From an uncultured Lachnospiraceae bacterium (GTDB lineage: Bacteria > Bacillota > Clostridia > Lachnospirales > Lachnospiraceae): a DNA stretch of 64,000 nt. The translations under genes were made by a program, and so were the position numbers. Where the stretch lies: contig CAUAFT010000013.1 of NCBI GenBank assembly GCA_958428365.1, forward strand, positions 1-64,000, written 5' to 3'. A model generated the notes under the pieces. That model was not told the origin of the DNA. It did not search any database and saw nothing but the letters and a program-made list of their open reading frames with translations. Below are positions 25,812 through 36,100 of this stretch, piece by piece (positions within the stretch are counted from its first letter, which is position 1; every line of letters starts with the position of its first letter).

Positions 25812-27971
25812 TTATTTTTTCTTCTTTAAGGCTCTTACCCGCAGCAGATACCAGATCTCACTCGCCAGGCAGATGGAAGAATAGGTACCTGCAAGGAGTC
25901 CCACCATTAACGGAAGGGCAAATTCCCGGATGGAGGTGACGCCCAGAATATAGAGCACCAACACCATGACAAAAGTGGTAATCGATGTATTGACGCTTCG
26001 GGACATGGTCTGCATTATGCTCTTGTTCACAATATCCCGATAGGCTTCCTTCGTCTCCTCGTGTCTTGTCTTTAAGGTCTCACGGATCCGGTCGAAGATA
26101 ACGATGGTATTGTTGATGGAATATCCGATAATGGTCAGCATACACGCGATAAAGGTATTACCAACGGAAATCCACGCCAGCACATAGCAGGTGAGCACGA
26201 TCAGCACGTCATGGCTCAGGGCAATGACCGCACTCGCTGCAAAGCGGACGTCCTTGAAACGGAACCAGATATAGATCAGCATACAGATCGTAGCGATCGC
26301 AACCGCCACAATGGCGTCGCTTTTCATCTCATCGCTGACAGTGGAACTGATGCTCTCGGATGTGATGGTGGTCTCGTCAATGTTAAAGTTGTCCTTTAAG
26401 ACCTGGTTTAACTGCTCGCGTTCATCCAAAGAGAGGGTACGGGTCTTAATGATGACCTGATTGGTTCCCTCTACCGCCTGCGCCTGAACATTACCGTCTC
26501 CGGTCACTTCCTCCACCAGAGGCACGATCTCTTTGTCGATCTCATTGATGGTATACTTTTTATCCATCACAACGGAGGTGGAAGTACCTCCCTTAAACTC
26601 CAGACTGTAGTTTAAGATATTGCCGCTGTCTGCCTTGTGAACCCCCATGCCGATAAATCCGCTGGCAATGATAAGGCAGGATATGGTGATGAAAATTCCC
26701 GTCTTGCCAACGAAGTTCACAGACTTGCGCTCCTTTGCCTTACCATAGAATTTTTCATCCCGAAGCCCGATGGAATAAACCGCCTGAAGCAACAGCTTTG
26801 TGATCACCATACAGGTGAACATGGACAGAATAATACCGATGGCAAGGGTCGACGCAAAGCCCTTAACGCTTCCGGAACCCCTCAGTCCCAGCACTGCCGC
26901 TGCGATCAGGGTGGTGATGTTTCCATCCAGGATCGCGGAACGCGCTCTGGAAAATCCGTTTTCAATTGCCGTGGCAACGCTCTTGCCCGCCGCGATCTCC
27001 TCCCGGATACGGGCGAAGATGATGACGTTGGCGTCCACCGCCATACCGATGGATAAGATGATACCTGCAATACCTGGTAACGTCAATGTCACCTCAAATA
27101 AATACAGGGTGGCAATGACCAGAGTCGTGTAAACTGCCAGGGAAACGGCAGATACCACACCTGGAAGCAGGTATTGAACCATCATGAAGATCATAACGAT
27201 CACAAGACCGATGGCAGCCGCCTTTAAACTGGTGGAGATCGCCTCCTCACCCAGCTGTGCTCCCACCACCTCGGAGCGCAGTTCCTCTAACTGCAAGGAC
27301 AGAGAACCGATACGGATCTGGGAAGCTAAGGCTTCCGCCTCCTCATAGCTTGCCATACCGCTGATCTGCGCTGTGCCTCCGGTGATCGCCTGCTGCACCT
27401 GCGGATAGCTGATGACTTCCTCATCATAGACGATCGGAAGGTAATTTCCCACATTTTCAGAGGTCACCTCTCCAAAGGTCTTAGCTCCCTCCTCTGTCAG
27501 AGTCAGCTCCACAATATATTCCTTGTTTCCGGTATCCCCGGTGATAGTCTGCGCCTTGGCTGTGGACACCGCAGTTCCATCCATAAACGCCTCTCCGTCT
27601 GAGGTCTGAAATTCCAGAGTACCCGGTTTTCCCAGCTCTTCCAGGATCTCATTGGCGTCGGTGACACCCGGAATCTCAACGGAGATACGGTCGTCTCCCA
27701 CCTGGTAGACCTGTGCCTCGGTACTGTAGGTCTCCACACGCTTTTGTAACTTGTAAATGGTGTCGCTCATATCTTCGTCCGACGGCTCGTCTCCCACAAC
27801 CTGATAGGTGATGGACACTCCACCTGCCAGATCCAGTCCCAGACTGATACTGCGGGCCTCTCCCACTCCGGTGGAAGAGATGATGGTCACGGCATAGTAA
27901 CACAGCCCCGCAAAAATACCAAGTATCAGAATCAGAGTGACAATCGCTTTGTTCTTCTTCATGGTCTTCAT
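25812..27971 (-). CDS. secDF: Protein translocase SecD/SecF fusion
   Basis: This is a proton-driven accessory component of the Sec machinery that helps pull secreted proteins outward. The 719-aa chain joins SecD (about 1-415) and SecF (about 430-719). SecD features are SLGLDLAGGVSITYQV, IPGVTDANEILEELGKPG and the RND-type GIAGIILSIGMAVDANVIIF helix (GMAVDAN). SecF features are SLEFKGGTS and YSINNTIVIFDRIRE. Each half keeps its membrane-helix bundle. Fused secDF is common in Firmicutes. It lies 18 bp after the SCIFF maturase gene, a clostridial arrangement. Confidence 0.95.
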   Translation of the reverse strand: MKTMKKNKAIVTLILILGIFAGLCYYAVTIISSTGVGEARSISLGLDLAGGVSITYQVVGDEPSDEDMSDTIYKLQKRVETYSTEAQVYQVGDDRISVEIPGVTDANEILEELGKPGTLEFQTSDGEAFMDGTAVSTAKAQTITGDTGNKEYIVELTLTEEGAKTFGEVTSENVGNYLPIVYDEEVISYPQVQQAITGGTAQISGMASYEEAEALASQIRIGSLSLQLEELRSEVVGAQLGEEAISTSLKAAAIGLVIVMIFMMVQYLLPGVVSAVSLAVYTTLVIATLYLFEVTLTLPGIAGIILSIGMAVDANVIIFARIREEIAAGKSVATAIENGFSRARSAILDGNITTLIAAAVLGLRGSGSVKGFASTLAIGIILSMFTCMVITKLLLQAVYSIGLRDEKFYGKAKERKSVNFVGKTGIFITISCLIIASGFIGMGVHKADSGNILNYSLEFKGGTSTSVVMDKKYTINEIDKEIVPLVEEVTGDGNVQAQAVEGTNQVIIKTRTLSLDEREQLNQVLKDNFNIDETTITSESISSTVSDEMKSDAIVAVAIATICMLIYIWFRFKDVRFAASAVIALSHDVLIVLTCYVLAWISVGNTFIACMLTIIGYSINNTIVIFDRIRETLKTRHEETKEAYRDIVNKSIMQTMSRSVNTSITTFVMVLVLYILGVTSIREFALPLMVGLLAGTYSSICLASEIWYLLRVRALKKKK

Positions 27972-27989
27972 GATCTTTGTTCCTTTCTT

Positions 27990-29351
27990 TTAACCTTCCT
28001 GTTCTGCCAAGGCTGCTTTTATCATAATTGCACATTCCACACGTTTCTTCTGTAATTCACAGCCAATCTCATAGGTTTTCAATATATCTCCATGGAAGTT
28101 GTACGCGTTAGCGGCACAGCCCCCACTGCAGTAGAACTTCGCAAAACAGTCCCTGCACCTGTCCTTCGCATAGACATTACAGCACTTGAACTCATCCCGA
28201 AGCTCTGTATTCACAACCCCGTCCCATACATTTCCCATCAGAAACTTCTCATTTCCGACAAACTGATGACAGGGATACAGATCCCCCCACGGCGTCACGG
28301 CAAGATATTCCGTACCTGAGCCGCAGCCTGACAGTCTCTTGTAGACACAGGGACCTCCCTCTAAATCTATCATAAAATGAAAGAAATTAAATCCCTCTCC
28401 CCTTTTATTTCTCTCCACCATCTCCGCCGCCAGCGCATCGTATTCCTCAAACAGCTTCGGAAGGTCCCCTTCCTGAATGGCGTAATCGTCTGTCTCCTCC
28501 GCCACCACCGGCTCCACGGAGATCTGCTTGAATCCCAGATCCGCCAGATGAAGGACATCCTGGGAAAAATCGGTGTTGTGATGGGTGTAAGTTCCCCTCA
28601 CATAATATTTATCCTGGTTCCTGCTCTCGGCAAACTTTTGGAACTTGGGCACGATCAGATCATAGCTGCCGCTTCCGTTTCGAAACGGTCTCATGTGATC
28701 GTGGACTTCCTTCCTTCCGTCGATACTCAGCACCACATTGTCCATTTCCCGGTTGGCAAATTCCATAATGTCATCGTTTAAAAGAACTCCGTTGGTGGTC
28801 AGGGTAAAACGGAAGTGTTTATCATGCAGCTTCTCCTGCTCTCTTCCATATGCCACCAATTGTCTGACCACCTCGAAATTCATCAGGGGTTCTCCGCCAA
28901 AAAAATCCACTTCCAGATTCCTTCTGCTTCCGGAGTTGGCGATCAGAAAATCCAGCGCCGCCTTCCCTGTCTCGTAGGACATCAAAGCCCTTCTGCCATG
29001 ATATTCCCCTTCCTCCGCAAAACAGTAGCGACAGGCAAGGTTGCAGTCATGGGCAATGTGAAGACAGAGCGCCTTGACCACGGTGGGACGCTTTTTGAAG
29101 TCCTGTAACGGAACCTCGTAGGTGTCCTCGGTAAACAGACTTCCCTCTTCCTTCAATGCGGCGATCTCCTCCACCGCCTCCTCAATCTCTTCCCTGCCGT
29201 ATGTTCCCTGAAGCTTCTGTACGATCTCCTCTTTGCTGCTCTTTTCAAATAAAGGAATGACATCATATACAACCTTATCCACAACATGGACCGCACCGCT
29301 GTTCACATCCAGCACGATGTGGTACCCATTGTTTATATACTGATGAACCAC
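27990..29351 (-). CDS. scfB: SCIFF (ranthipeptide) radical SAM maturase
   Basis: ScfB uses S-adenosylmethionine and iron-sulfur clusters to form thioether bonds between cysteines and other residues of the SCIFF peptide. The N-terminal peptide-recognition domain (about 1-90) precedes the radical SAM motif HDCNLACRYCF, with C103, C107 and C110. FFGGEPLMNF follows. The C-terminal SPASM region has clustered cysteines in CRDCFAKFYCSGGCAANAYN and a late GCEL, which bind auxiliary clusters. 453 aa is normal. The precursor gene is 110 bp upstream and secDF is directly downstream. Confidence 0.95.
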   Translation of the reverse strand: MVHQYINNGYHIVLDVNSGAVHVVDKVVYDVIPLFEKSSKEEIVQKLQGTYGREEIEEAVEEIAALKEEGSLFTEDTYEVPLQDFKKRPTVVKALCLHIAHDCNLACRYCFAEEGEYHGRRALMSYETGKAALDFLIANSGSRRNLEVDFFGGEPLMNFEVVRQLVAYGREQEKLHDKHFRFTLTTNGVLLNDDIMEFANREMDNVVLSIDGRKEVHDHMRPFRNGSGSYDLIVPKFQKFAESRNQDKYYVRGTYTHHNTDFSQDVLHLADLGFKQISVEPVVAEETDDYAIQEGDLPKLFEEYDALAAEMVERNKRGEGFNFFHFMIDLEGGPCVYKRLSGCGSGTEYLAVTPWGDLYPCHQFVGNEKFLMGNVWDGVVNTELRDEFKCCNVYAKDRCRDCFAKFYCSGGCAANAYNFHGDILKTYEIGCELQKKRVECAIMIKAALAEQEG

Positions 29352-29461
29352 TCTTTCGTCCTCGCTTTCTCGTCTCTTTTTCCTATGCTTTTATAACGCA
29401 CAAATGACCGCACGCAATTGCGGACGGTCGTTATTTCTGCGCATATGTAATTTTGTACAGC

Positions 29462-29605
29462 TTATTTGCTCTGCTCACAGGTCTGGTTTCCAACTGTGCA
29501 GGAAGTCTTACATGCAGACTGACAGGAGGTCTGACACTCGCCGCATCCGCCTTTTTTCACTGTATTCTGTAATTTCTTTGTATTTAATGTCTTTATGTGT
29601 TTCAT
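29462..29605 (-). CDS. scfA: SCIFF ranthipeptide precursor (six cysteines in forty-five residues)
   Basis: A 47-residue peptide starting MKHIKTLNTKKLQNTVKKGG, followed by six cysteines at residues 21, 24, 28, 32, 36 and 43 with Ser/Thr partners between them (for example CGECQTSC). This is the SCIFF pattern, found almost only in clostridia and always next to scfB. AAGGAG lies 8 bp before the ATG. Its processed product is thought to be a ranthipeptide, with roles in cell-cell signalling proposed in some clostridia. It is easily missed because of its size. Confidence 0.95.
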   Translation of the reverse strand: MKHIKTLNTKKLQNTVKKGGCGECQTSCQSACKTSCTVGNQTCEQSK

Positions 29606-29644
29606 AATGAAATCTCCTTTCAAACTCTTCATAATCTAAGCCCT

Positions 29645-29673
29645 AGTATAACACAATGTTTTTCATATGAAAA
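29645..29673 (-). promoter_or_regulatory. Candidate scfA promoter with palindrome
   Basis: Minus strand TTTTCA-N17-TATACT. The -35 is half of a perfect 14-bp palindrome, TTTTCATATGAAAA (29660-29673), which could be a repressor site. Confidence 0.45.
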
Positions 29674-29681
29674 GCCTTTTT

Positions 29682-30044
29682 TTATCCCATCATTCCTCCA
29701 AGTGTACCCGCCGCCACACAGACTGCCAGGCTGGTCAGCATATGCGCCATGTCCTCCGGCAGACCTCCGCTGATGACTGCCGACACGGCGAACAGGATCA
29801 GAAAGTAGACGATTCCCACCAAAAACCCCCATAAAAATTTTTTGTTCTTCATCTTCTTTCCCGCCACAAAACCGCCAAGCCAGCAGGACAATACATAGAC
29901 CACGATCACGCCCACATCCACAAAAGTCCCGTTTAACTGGCATTTATCCAGCATCAGCGCCATAATCACCAGACCCAGCCCGGTGATCAGATACATCAGG
30001 ATCAGATCTGCAACCATCCATTGAAAGGATTTCTTTTTCTCCAT
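29682..30044 (-). CDS. Small membrane protein, TIGR04086-like
   Basis: A 120-aa protein with four predicted membrane helices: ADLILMYLITGLGLVIMALM, VGVIVVYVLSCWLGGFVAG, FLWGFLVGIVYFLILFAVSAV and a C-terminal SLAVCVAAGTLGGMMG. The GGFVAGKKMKNKKFLWG linker and its position before scfA-scfB-secDF match the clostridial TIGR04086 family, of unknown function. ATG 30044 has GGGGAGGGGAA upstream; an earlier in-frame ATG at 30083 lacks a site. Confidence 0.75.
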   Translation of the reverse strand: MEKKKSFQWMVADLILMYLITGLGLVIMALMLDKCQLNGTFVDVGVIVVYVLSCWLGGFVAGKKMKNKKFLWGFLVGIVYFLILFAVSAVISGGLPEDMAHMLTSLAVCVAAGTLGGMMG

Positions 30045-30168
30045 ATTCTTCCCCTCCCCTACATATATATGAGGAGGTTCCAAAAATATGAACCCAAGTT
30101 AGAACGCGCCGTAAAGGATGATGTGCTTTACAATTTTTACCCGCCGGAAGTTCCTGCTGCTTCTCAAC

Positions 30169-30822
30169 TTATGACTCACGGGAATCCTGTTCCTGCTCCG
30201 CCTTGGTCTTTAAGATCGCCTCGTTTAAGGAGAGCATTTTCTCATCTAAAACGGATACGATGCCGGAACATTCTCTAAGCTCCTTGCTGATGTATTCCGG
30301 TGCGTTTCCCTCAAATTTATAATAGATCTTATGTTCCAGACTCGCCCAGAAATCCATGGCAATGGTGCGGATCTGAATCTCCACCTTGGTATCAATGACC
30401 TGATCCGACAGAAAGATCGGGACCGTGACCAGCATGTGATAGCTCTTATATCCACTCTGCTTCGGATGCTTAATATAATCCTTGATGGAAACCACGGTCA
30501 GGTCGTTCTGCCTTCCGATCATCTCCGCCATTTTATAGATATCCGAGGTAAAGGAACACACGATCCGCAGACCCGCGATATCGTTGATATGTTCCACCAT
30601 ATTGTCGATGGAGGTCTCGTAACCGTTCTTTTTCAGCTTCTTCACAATGCTCTCCGGGGATTTGATCCTGGATTTTATGTATTCGATCGGATTGTACTGG
30701 TGCACATATTGAAACTCATCGTTCAGTATCTCCAGCTTCGTACCCACTTCCTTCAACGCTGCGTTATATAAAAACATGACCGCCTGCCAGCTGTCAATAC
30801 CCTCATCAAATATCGCTCCCAT
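30169..30822 (-). CDS. Small alarmone (p)ppGpp synthetase
   Basis: A single-domain RelQ/RelP-like synthetase of 217 aa that transfers pyrophosphate from ATP to GDP or GTP. Visible motifs are INDIAGLRIVCSFTSDIY, the substrate loop KQSGYKSYHMLV, and VEIQIRTIAMDFWASLEHKIYYK, which holds the catalytic glutamate. There is no HD hydrolase or TGS domain, so it only synthesises the alarmone. It appears to be a single-gene unit. Confidence 0.93.
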   Translation of the reverse strand: MGAIFDEGIDSWQAVMFLYNAALKEVGTKLEILNDEFQYVHQYNPIEYIKSRIKSPESIVKKLKKNGYETSIDNMVEHINDIAGLRIVCSFTSDIYKMAEMIGRQNDLTVVSIKDYIKHPKQSGYKSYHMLVTVPIFLSDQVIDTKVEIQIRTIAMDFWASLEHKIYYKFEGNAPEYISKELRECSGIVSVLDEKMLSLNEAILKTKAEQEQDSRES

Positions 30823-30938
30823 AGTAATTCCACCTTCCGTTGCTAGTATCTGTATTTATTATATCACTCCTTCTCTCTTTTGGTCTTAAATTTTCTAATA
30901 TTTTTCATATTTTTTTCGCTATCCCAAACAATATCTGA

Positions 30939-31019
30939 TATAATGAGCGCAAGTGAGAAGAATGAGCTCGCTTATTCGGCGAACGGCGAATGACGATCAT
31001 GACGCAGTCATGATATAAT
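30939..31019 (+). promoter_or_regulatory. Structured region with two TGATATAAT boxes
   Basis: TATAAT occurs at 30939-30944 and 31014-31019, both preceded by TGA. Between them are GAGCTC, an ATTCG/CGAAT dyad (about 30974-30991), and a perfect hairpin, ATCATGAC-GCA-GTCATGAT (30996-31014). The second box, with ATGACG 18 bp upstream, could serve the small gene at 31049. The whole block may be a mobile or repeated intergenic element. Confidence 0.45.
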
Positions 31020-31048
31020 AGATGGACAACGGAAAGGATCATTACATT

Positions 31049-31312
31049 ATGCGAATCTGGTTTAAGATGATAAAAGACAATCGGATGCTGAAAGATACCA
31101 CCATTACCGATAACAGCAACGATACAAGAACTCATAAGATCTTCCACGCCCTGGATGAGATCTGCTATGCTTTTGACTTAAGCAAACCTATCTGGCTGGA
31201 CAACACTGTGGCGGATTTCAAGCGCCACGCCAAGGCGAGGTTTTATCAGGACAGCTTTATTGACAACATCGACTTCGACTACCTGGAAATACAGGTGCTT
31301 GAGGAGGATTAA
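31049..31312 (+). CDS. Small conserved protein of unknown function
   Basis: An 87-aa protein, MRIWFKMIKDNRMLKDTTI..., with THKIFHALDEICYAFDLSKP, IWLDNTVADFKRHAKARF and the ending DFDYLEIQVLEED. I recognise the pattern as a small protein common in Lachnospiraceae and relatives but know no function. I start at 31049 (AAAGGA upstream); an ATG at 31022 lies beside the -10 box and has no ribosome site. It stands alone on the plus strand and ends at a shared terminator. Confidence 0.75.
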   Translation: MRIWFKMIKDNRMLKDTTITDNSNDTRTHKIFHALDEICYAFDLSKPIWLDNTVADFKRHAKARFYQDSFIDNIDFDYLEIQVLEED

Positions 31313-31341
31313 AAGAATCTCACTGCGGGGGATTCTCTTTT
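31311..31341. terminator. Bidirectional terminator
   Basis: AAAAGAATC and GATTCTCTTTT form a stem that ends in T runs on both strands. It serves the plus-strand small gene and overlaps the end of the convergent methyltransferase gene. Confidence 0.65.
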
Positions 31342-32111
31342 CTTCTCTGGCGGTTTCCCTCATAGAGGAGGATTCCAGCCGCCATCGCCGCATTCAGGGA
31401 CTCCAATTCTCCCTCCATGGGAATGCGGATATAGGTATCCGCCAGCCCTGCGATCTCCTCACTCAAACCATTTCCCTCATTTCCAATCAAAAAAGCAGAG
31501 GGCTTTTTGTAGTCCTCCTGGTCATAGGAAGCCTTCCCTTTTAAATGGGCTGCATAGAAAGACACGCCTTTTTCCTGAAGGTTTTCCACCGTCTTATGCA
31601 AGTCTTCCGTATAGAGAAATGGCATCCGGTAAATGGATCCCATCGTGGAGCGGATGGTCTTTGGGTTGAACAGATCCACCGTGGACTTGTTCATTAGAAT
31701 CCCGGTGGCTCCGGCTCCCTCTGCGGTGCGGAACATGGTTCCCAGATTGCCGGGATCCTGAATGCTCTCCGTCACCAGAAGAAGCGGCGTTCTGCCCTCT
31801 CCTCCAAGCAGATCCTCAAGCTCATAGTCCGGCATTTTTAAAATACAAAGGATCCCCTGGGGAGTCATGGTATCGGAGATATGCCTGAATACGGAATCGG
31901 AGACCACCTCATACTCCGTCCCCTTTAAGATATCTCCGTTTTTTTGAAGAAAGGTCTCAGAGACATAGACCTGCTTGAGCCAGTCCCTTGGCGCCTCCTG
32001 AAACATCTTGCTTCCCTCCACAACAAAGGCACGCGACAGTCTGCGCGCCTTCCCCTTTGTGTTCAACTGTATGATTTTTTTTATCTGCGGATTATTCGTA
32101 CTTGTAATCAT
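31320..32111 (-). CDS. SpoU/TrmH-family RNA 2'-O-methyltransferase
   Basis: A 263-aa SPOUT methyltransferase. The N-terminal substrate-binding domain (MITSTNNPQIKKIIQLN, RAFVVEGSKMFQEA) is of the type seen in 23S rRNA ribose methylases. The knotted SAM-binding domain (about 105-263) contains TESIQDPGNLGTMFRTAEGAGA, FLIGNEGNGLSEEI and RIPMEGELESLNAAMAAGILLYE. These are motifs 1-3 of the family. The exact RNA target cannot be read from sequence. It is downstream of pfkA with an 8-bp gap. Confidence 0.93.
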   Translation of the reverse strand: MITSTNNPQIKKIIQLNTKGKARRLSRAFVVEGSKMFQEAPRDWLKQVYVSETFLQKNGDILKGTEYEVVSDSVFRHISDTMTPQGILCILKMPDYELEDLLGGEGRTPLLLVTESIQDPGNLGTMFRTAEGAGATGILMNKSTVDLFNPKTIRSTMGSIYRMPFLYTEDLHKTVENLQEKGVSFYAAHLKGKASYDQEDYKKPSAFLIGNEGNGLSEEIAGLADTYIRIPMEGELESLNAAMAAGILLYEGNRQRRKENPPQ

Positions 32112-32119
32112 ATTATTCT

Positions 32120-33094
32120 CTACCGGGACAGACTCTTACAGATTTCCCACTGGTATTCCGGAATGCCCTTTTGCATTGCCAGCGCCTCATCGATATCGAA
32201 GTCCACAAATTCTCCGTGACGGTATCCCACGACCCGGTTGGTCTTGCCCTCTAAGAGCAGATCCACTGCCATGGCTCCCATGGTGGAAGCGTAGACACGA
32301 TCCTTACAAGTCGGATTGCCGCCTCTTTGCATATGTCCCAGGATCGTAGCTCTGGTCTCCACTCCCGTGGCAGCCTCGATCCGCTTCGCCATACTGGTGG
32401 AGTGTCCAATTCCCTCAGCGTTGATGATGATATGATGTTTTTTACCGCGTTTTCTGTTATTGATGATGTTGTTGACGATCTGTTGCTCGTCGTAGTTGTA
32501 TTTTTCCGGCAGAAGAATGTCCTCCGCACCGTTGGCAATTCCGCACCACAACGCAATGTAACCTGCGCCCCGTCCCATAACCTCAATGATGGAACATCTC
32601 TCATGGGAGGTGGAGGTATCGCGCACCTTGTCAATGGCTTCCATTGCCGTATTCACCGCCGTATCAAATCCAATAGTGTACTCCGTGGATGCGATGTCCA
32701 GATCAATGGTTCCCGGCAGTCCGATGGTGTTGATGCCGTGTTCCGCCAGCTTCTGAGCGCCTTTGAACGAGCCGTCTCCGCCTATGACAACGATACCATC
32801 AATGCCGTGTTTTTTACAGATCTCGGCTCCCTTCTGCTGTCCCTCCGGTGTGGTGAACTCCATACAGCGGGCTGTCTGTAAGATCGTGCCGCCCCGCTGA
32901 ATGATATCTGCAACATCGATCGCCTGCATATCTATAATCTCTTCCTGTAAGAGCCCTGCATATCCTCTTTTGATTCCCTTGACTTTCAATCCCTTTGAAA
33001 GCGCCTGGCGAACAACCGCACGGATTGCCGCATTCATGCCCGGTGCGTCTCCTCCGCTGGTGAGAACACCGATCGTCTTAACTTCTTTTGCCAT
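32120..33094 (-). CDS. pfkA: ATP-dependent 6-phosphofructokinase
   Basis: PfkA phosphorylates fructose 6-phosphate, the committed step of glycolysis. At 324 aa it has LTSGGDAPGMNAAIR, then GGTILQTARC, and GGDGSFKGA (105-113), where Gly108 points to ATP, not pyrophosphate, as donor. The catalytic segment PGTIDLD has D131 and D133; the residue between them is Leu where many enzymes have Asn. SIIEVMGRGAGYIAL and the allosteric-site region are present. It lies 27 bp after dnaE. Confidence 0.96.
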   Translation of the reverse strand: MAKEVKTIGVLTSGGDAPGMNAAIRAVVRQALSKGLKVKGIKRGYAGLLQEEIIDMQAIDVADIIQRGGTILQTARCMEFTTPEGQQKGAEICKKHGIDGIVVIGGDGSFKGAQKLAEHGINTIGLPGTIDLDIASTEYTIGFDTAVNTAMEAIDKVRDTSTSHERCSIIEVMGRGAGYIALWCGIANGAEDILLPEKYNYDEQQIVNNIINNRKRGKKHHIIINAEGIGHSTSMAKRIEAATGVETRATILGHMQRGGNPTCKDRVYASTMGAMAVDLLLEGKTNRVVGYRHGEFVDFDIDEALAMQKGIPEYQWEICKSLSR

Positions 33095-33121
33095 AACGTC
33101 TATCCTCCTATGGTCTCCATT

Positions 33122-36100
33122 TTAATCTCTTTTCCCGCTGTTTTCAATGGGTTTTTCCACAACTTTTACATTCCCTTCACCCAGAAGATCCCCCAGCATT
33201 TCCAGAAGCTGTGGGTTGATGTGGATATTTCTGCTGTTTGAAAGCCGCTTTAACGCCTTTTCTTTTGACAGGTAGATGACGACCTGATCGTTTCCATCGG
33301 AGCCTAAGAGCATCTGAAAAAGCCGCTCCTCCATCTGCTCATATGCTTCCTTATTCTCAAATTGGATCCAGAGTTCCTTTTTGGTATCGTCAAAACCGTA
33401 GATCTTTTCACAGATCAGCTTTCCATTCTTATCCTCCTCCACGCTGGCGCGCCCTTTCACGAAGATTTTTTCATCCACGTTCAGATAGGCGTGATACCGC
33501 TCATAATCCCGTGGAAAAATAATGATCTCCACGGTTCCCAGCAGATCCTCCAGCGTAAGAAATGCCATAGTCTTGTTGTTTTTCGTATATTTAATGGTCT
33601 TATCGGTGATCATACCGCCCACAATGACCTTCGCATTATCCTCAATTCCTGTCTTACCGCTTTCCTCATCCAATAAGAAATCGTTGGTAGTGGCGGAGAT
33701 ATTTTTTCTCCACTTTTCCTCATATTCCTCCAGGGGATGACCGCTGATATAGACTCCCAGAACTTCCTTTTCAAAGCCCAGCAGGATCTCCTTACTAAAT
33801 TCTCCCACATCGGGCAGCTTGATCTCAAAATCCTGCTTTGTCTCCTCGTCCGCAAAATCAAACAGGCTCATCTGCCCCGCCATGGAGTGCTTCTTCTCGT
33901 CGTTGATCTGATCTAATATAGCAGAATATATCATGATCTTCTGCTTTCTGGTTCCCTCCAAACCGTCAAAGGCTCCGGATTTGATGAAGTTCTCAATGGT
34001 TCTCTTGTTGACTTCCTTGCCGCTTAACCGGGTACAGAAGTTTTCCAGGTTGGTAAACCTCCCGTTGGCATTCCGCTCCGCAACCAGAGCTTCAATGACC
34101 GGTCTGCCGATACTCTTGATGGCGGAAAGTCCATAACGGATGGCGTTTCCCGCAACGGAGAACGCGCCCTCCCCCTCGTTGATATCCGGGGGCAGGATCT
34201 CAATTCCCATTCTCCGGCAGGTCAGGATATACTCGGATACCTTGGTGGAATTGTCCATGACAGAAGTCATCAAAGCCGCCATAAATTCCACCGGATAGTA
34301 ATATTTTAACCAGGCGGTCTGATATGCCACTACAGCATATGCGGCTGCATGGGATTTGTTAAAGGCGTATTTTGCAAAATCGATCATCTCGTCATAGATT
34401 TTATTTGCCACTGCTTCCGGGATCCCGTTATTGATACAGCCTAGAACTCCCTCCTCCTCATTGCCGTAGACGAAGTTTTTTCGCTCCTTTTCCATGACGG
34501 ATCCTTTTTTCTTCGACATGGCGCGGCGCACCAGATCGCTTCGTCCCAGAGTGTAACCTGCCAGATCCCGGACGATCTGCATTACCTGTTCCTGATAGAC
34601 GATACAGCCGTAGGTCGGCGCAAGGATCGGCTCTAACTGCGGGCAGTCATAGGTCACCTCTCCAGGGTTATTCTTTCCCCGGATATATGCCGGGATGAAA
34701 TCCATAGGGCCCGGACGATAGAGGGAGATCCCCGCAATGATATCCTCCAGACTCTGGGGTTTTAATTCCTTCATGAAGTTCTTCATGCCGGCGCTCTCAA
34801 GCTGGAATACCCCCTCCGTTCTGCCGGAGCCGATCAGCTCCAGCACGTCCTGATCGCCGTAGTCAATAGCGTCAATGTCTATGGTTTTTCCGCTGCTCTT
34901 TTGGGCAAGCCGCACGGCATTCTGAATAACAGTGAGGGTGCGCAGCCCCAGAAAATCCATTTTCAAAAGTCCCAGTTCCTCGATGGTAGTCATGGTGAAC
35001 TGGGTCGTAATCGTTCCGTCGGAGGCTCTGGAGAGAGGAACATATTCATCCATCGCCTTCTGGCTGATCACCACGCCTGCGGCATGCATGGAGGTGTGCC
35101 TTGGAAGCCCCTCCAGCCGCTTTGACATATCAATGAGGGTCTTAACATTCTCGTCCGTCTCATAGAGGGTTCGAAGCTCCGGATTCATAATGAGCGCCTT
35201 TTCAATGGTAATGCCAAGCTCATTCGGAATCTGTTTCGCAATACCGTCCACATAGGCGTAGGGAAGATCCATAACACGTCCCACGTCACGGATCACACCC
35301 CGCGCCGCCAGCGTACCAAAGGTAACGATCTGGGTCACACAGTCCTCCCCGTATTTTCGCACCACATAGTCGATGACTTCCTGACGTCTCTCGAAGCAGA
35401 AATCAATATCAATATCGGGCATGGAGACACGCTCCGGGTTCAGAAAACGCTCAAAGAGCAGATTATATTTAATGGGATCGATATTTGTGATTCCCGTGGT
35501 GTAGGACACCAGACTTCCCGCCGCGCTTCCACGCCCCGGTCCCACGATGATGTCGTGTTCCCTGGCGTAACGGATGAAATCCCAGACGATCAGGAAATAA
35601 TCCACATATCCCATCTTCTTTATAACGTCCAGCTCATAGGTGAGCCGCTCTTCCAGCTCTCCATAGTGGTCGGGATAACGTTCCTTTAATCCGTCAAAGC
35701 AAAGCTTGTTCAGATAGCTCCAGGAATCATAGCCCTTTGGCACCTCGAAATGCGGCAGCTTTGTGACCCCAAATTCGATTTCCACATGGCAGCGGTCGGC
35801 GATCTTCTGGGTATTTTCCAAAGCCTGCAGGGCATAGGGAAAAAGCTGCGCCATCTCCTCCTCGGATTTGACGTAGTACTGACCTCCCTCGTAACGCATC
35901 CTGTCTTCATCCGCCAGTTTTTTTCCAGTCTGAATACAGAGCAGGATATCGTGGGGCTCGGCGTCCTGTGCATAGGTATAATGAATATCGTTGGTAGCTA
36001 CCAGCTCGATCTCCAGTTCCCGGCTCATGCGAAGAAGCTGCTGATTGACGTTTTTCTGCTCCGGGATTCCATGATCCTGAAGCTCCAAAAAATAATTACC

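Noticed and set aside
25812..27971. Frameshift joining secD and secF
   Set aside because: The frame is continuous, both halves are complete and fused secDF is known in Firmicutes.
32660..32720. Leu between the catalytic aspartates of PfkA as a damaging change
   Set aside because: Both aspartates are present and the rest of the protein is intact; I believe related clostridial enzymes share this residue.
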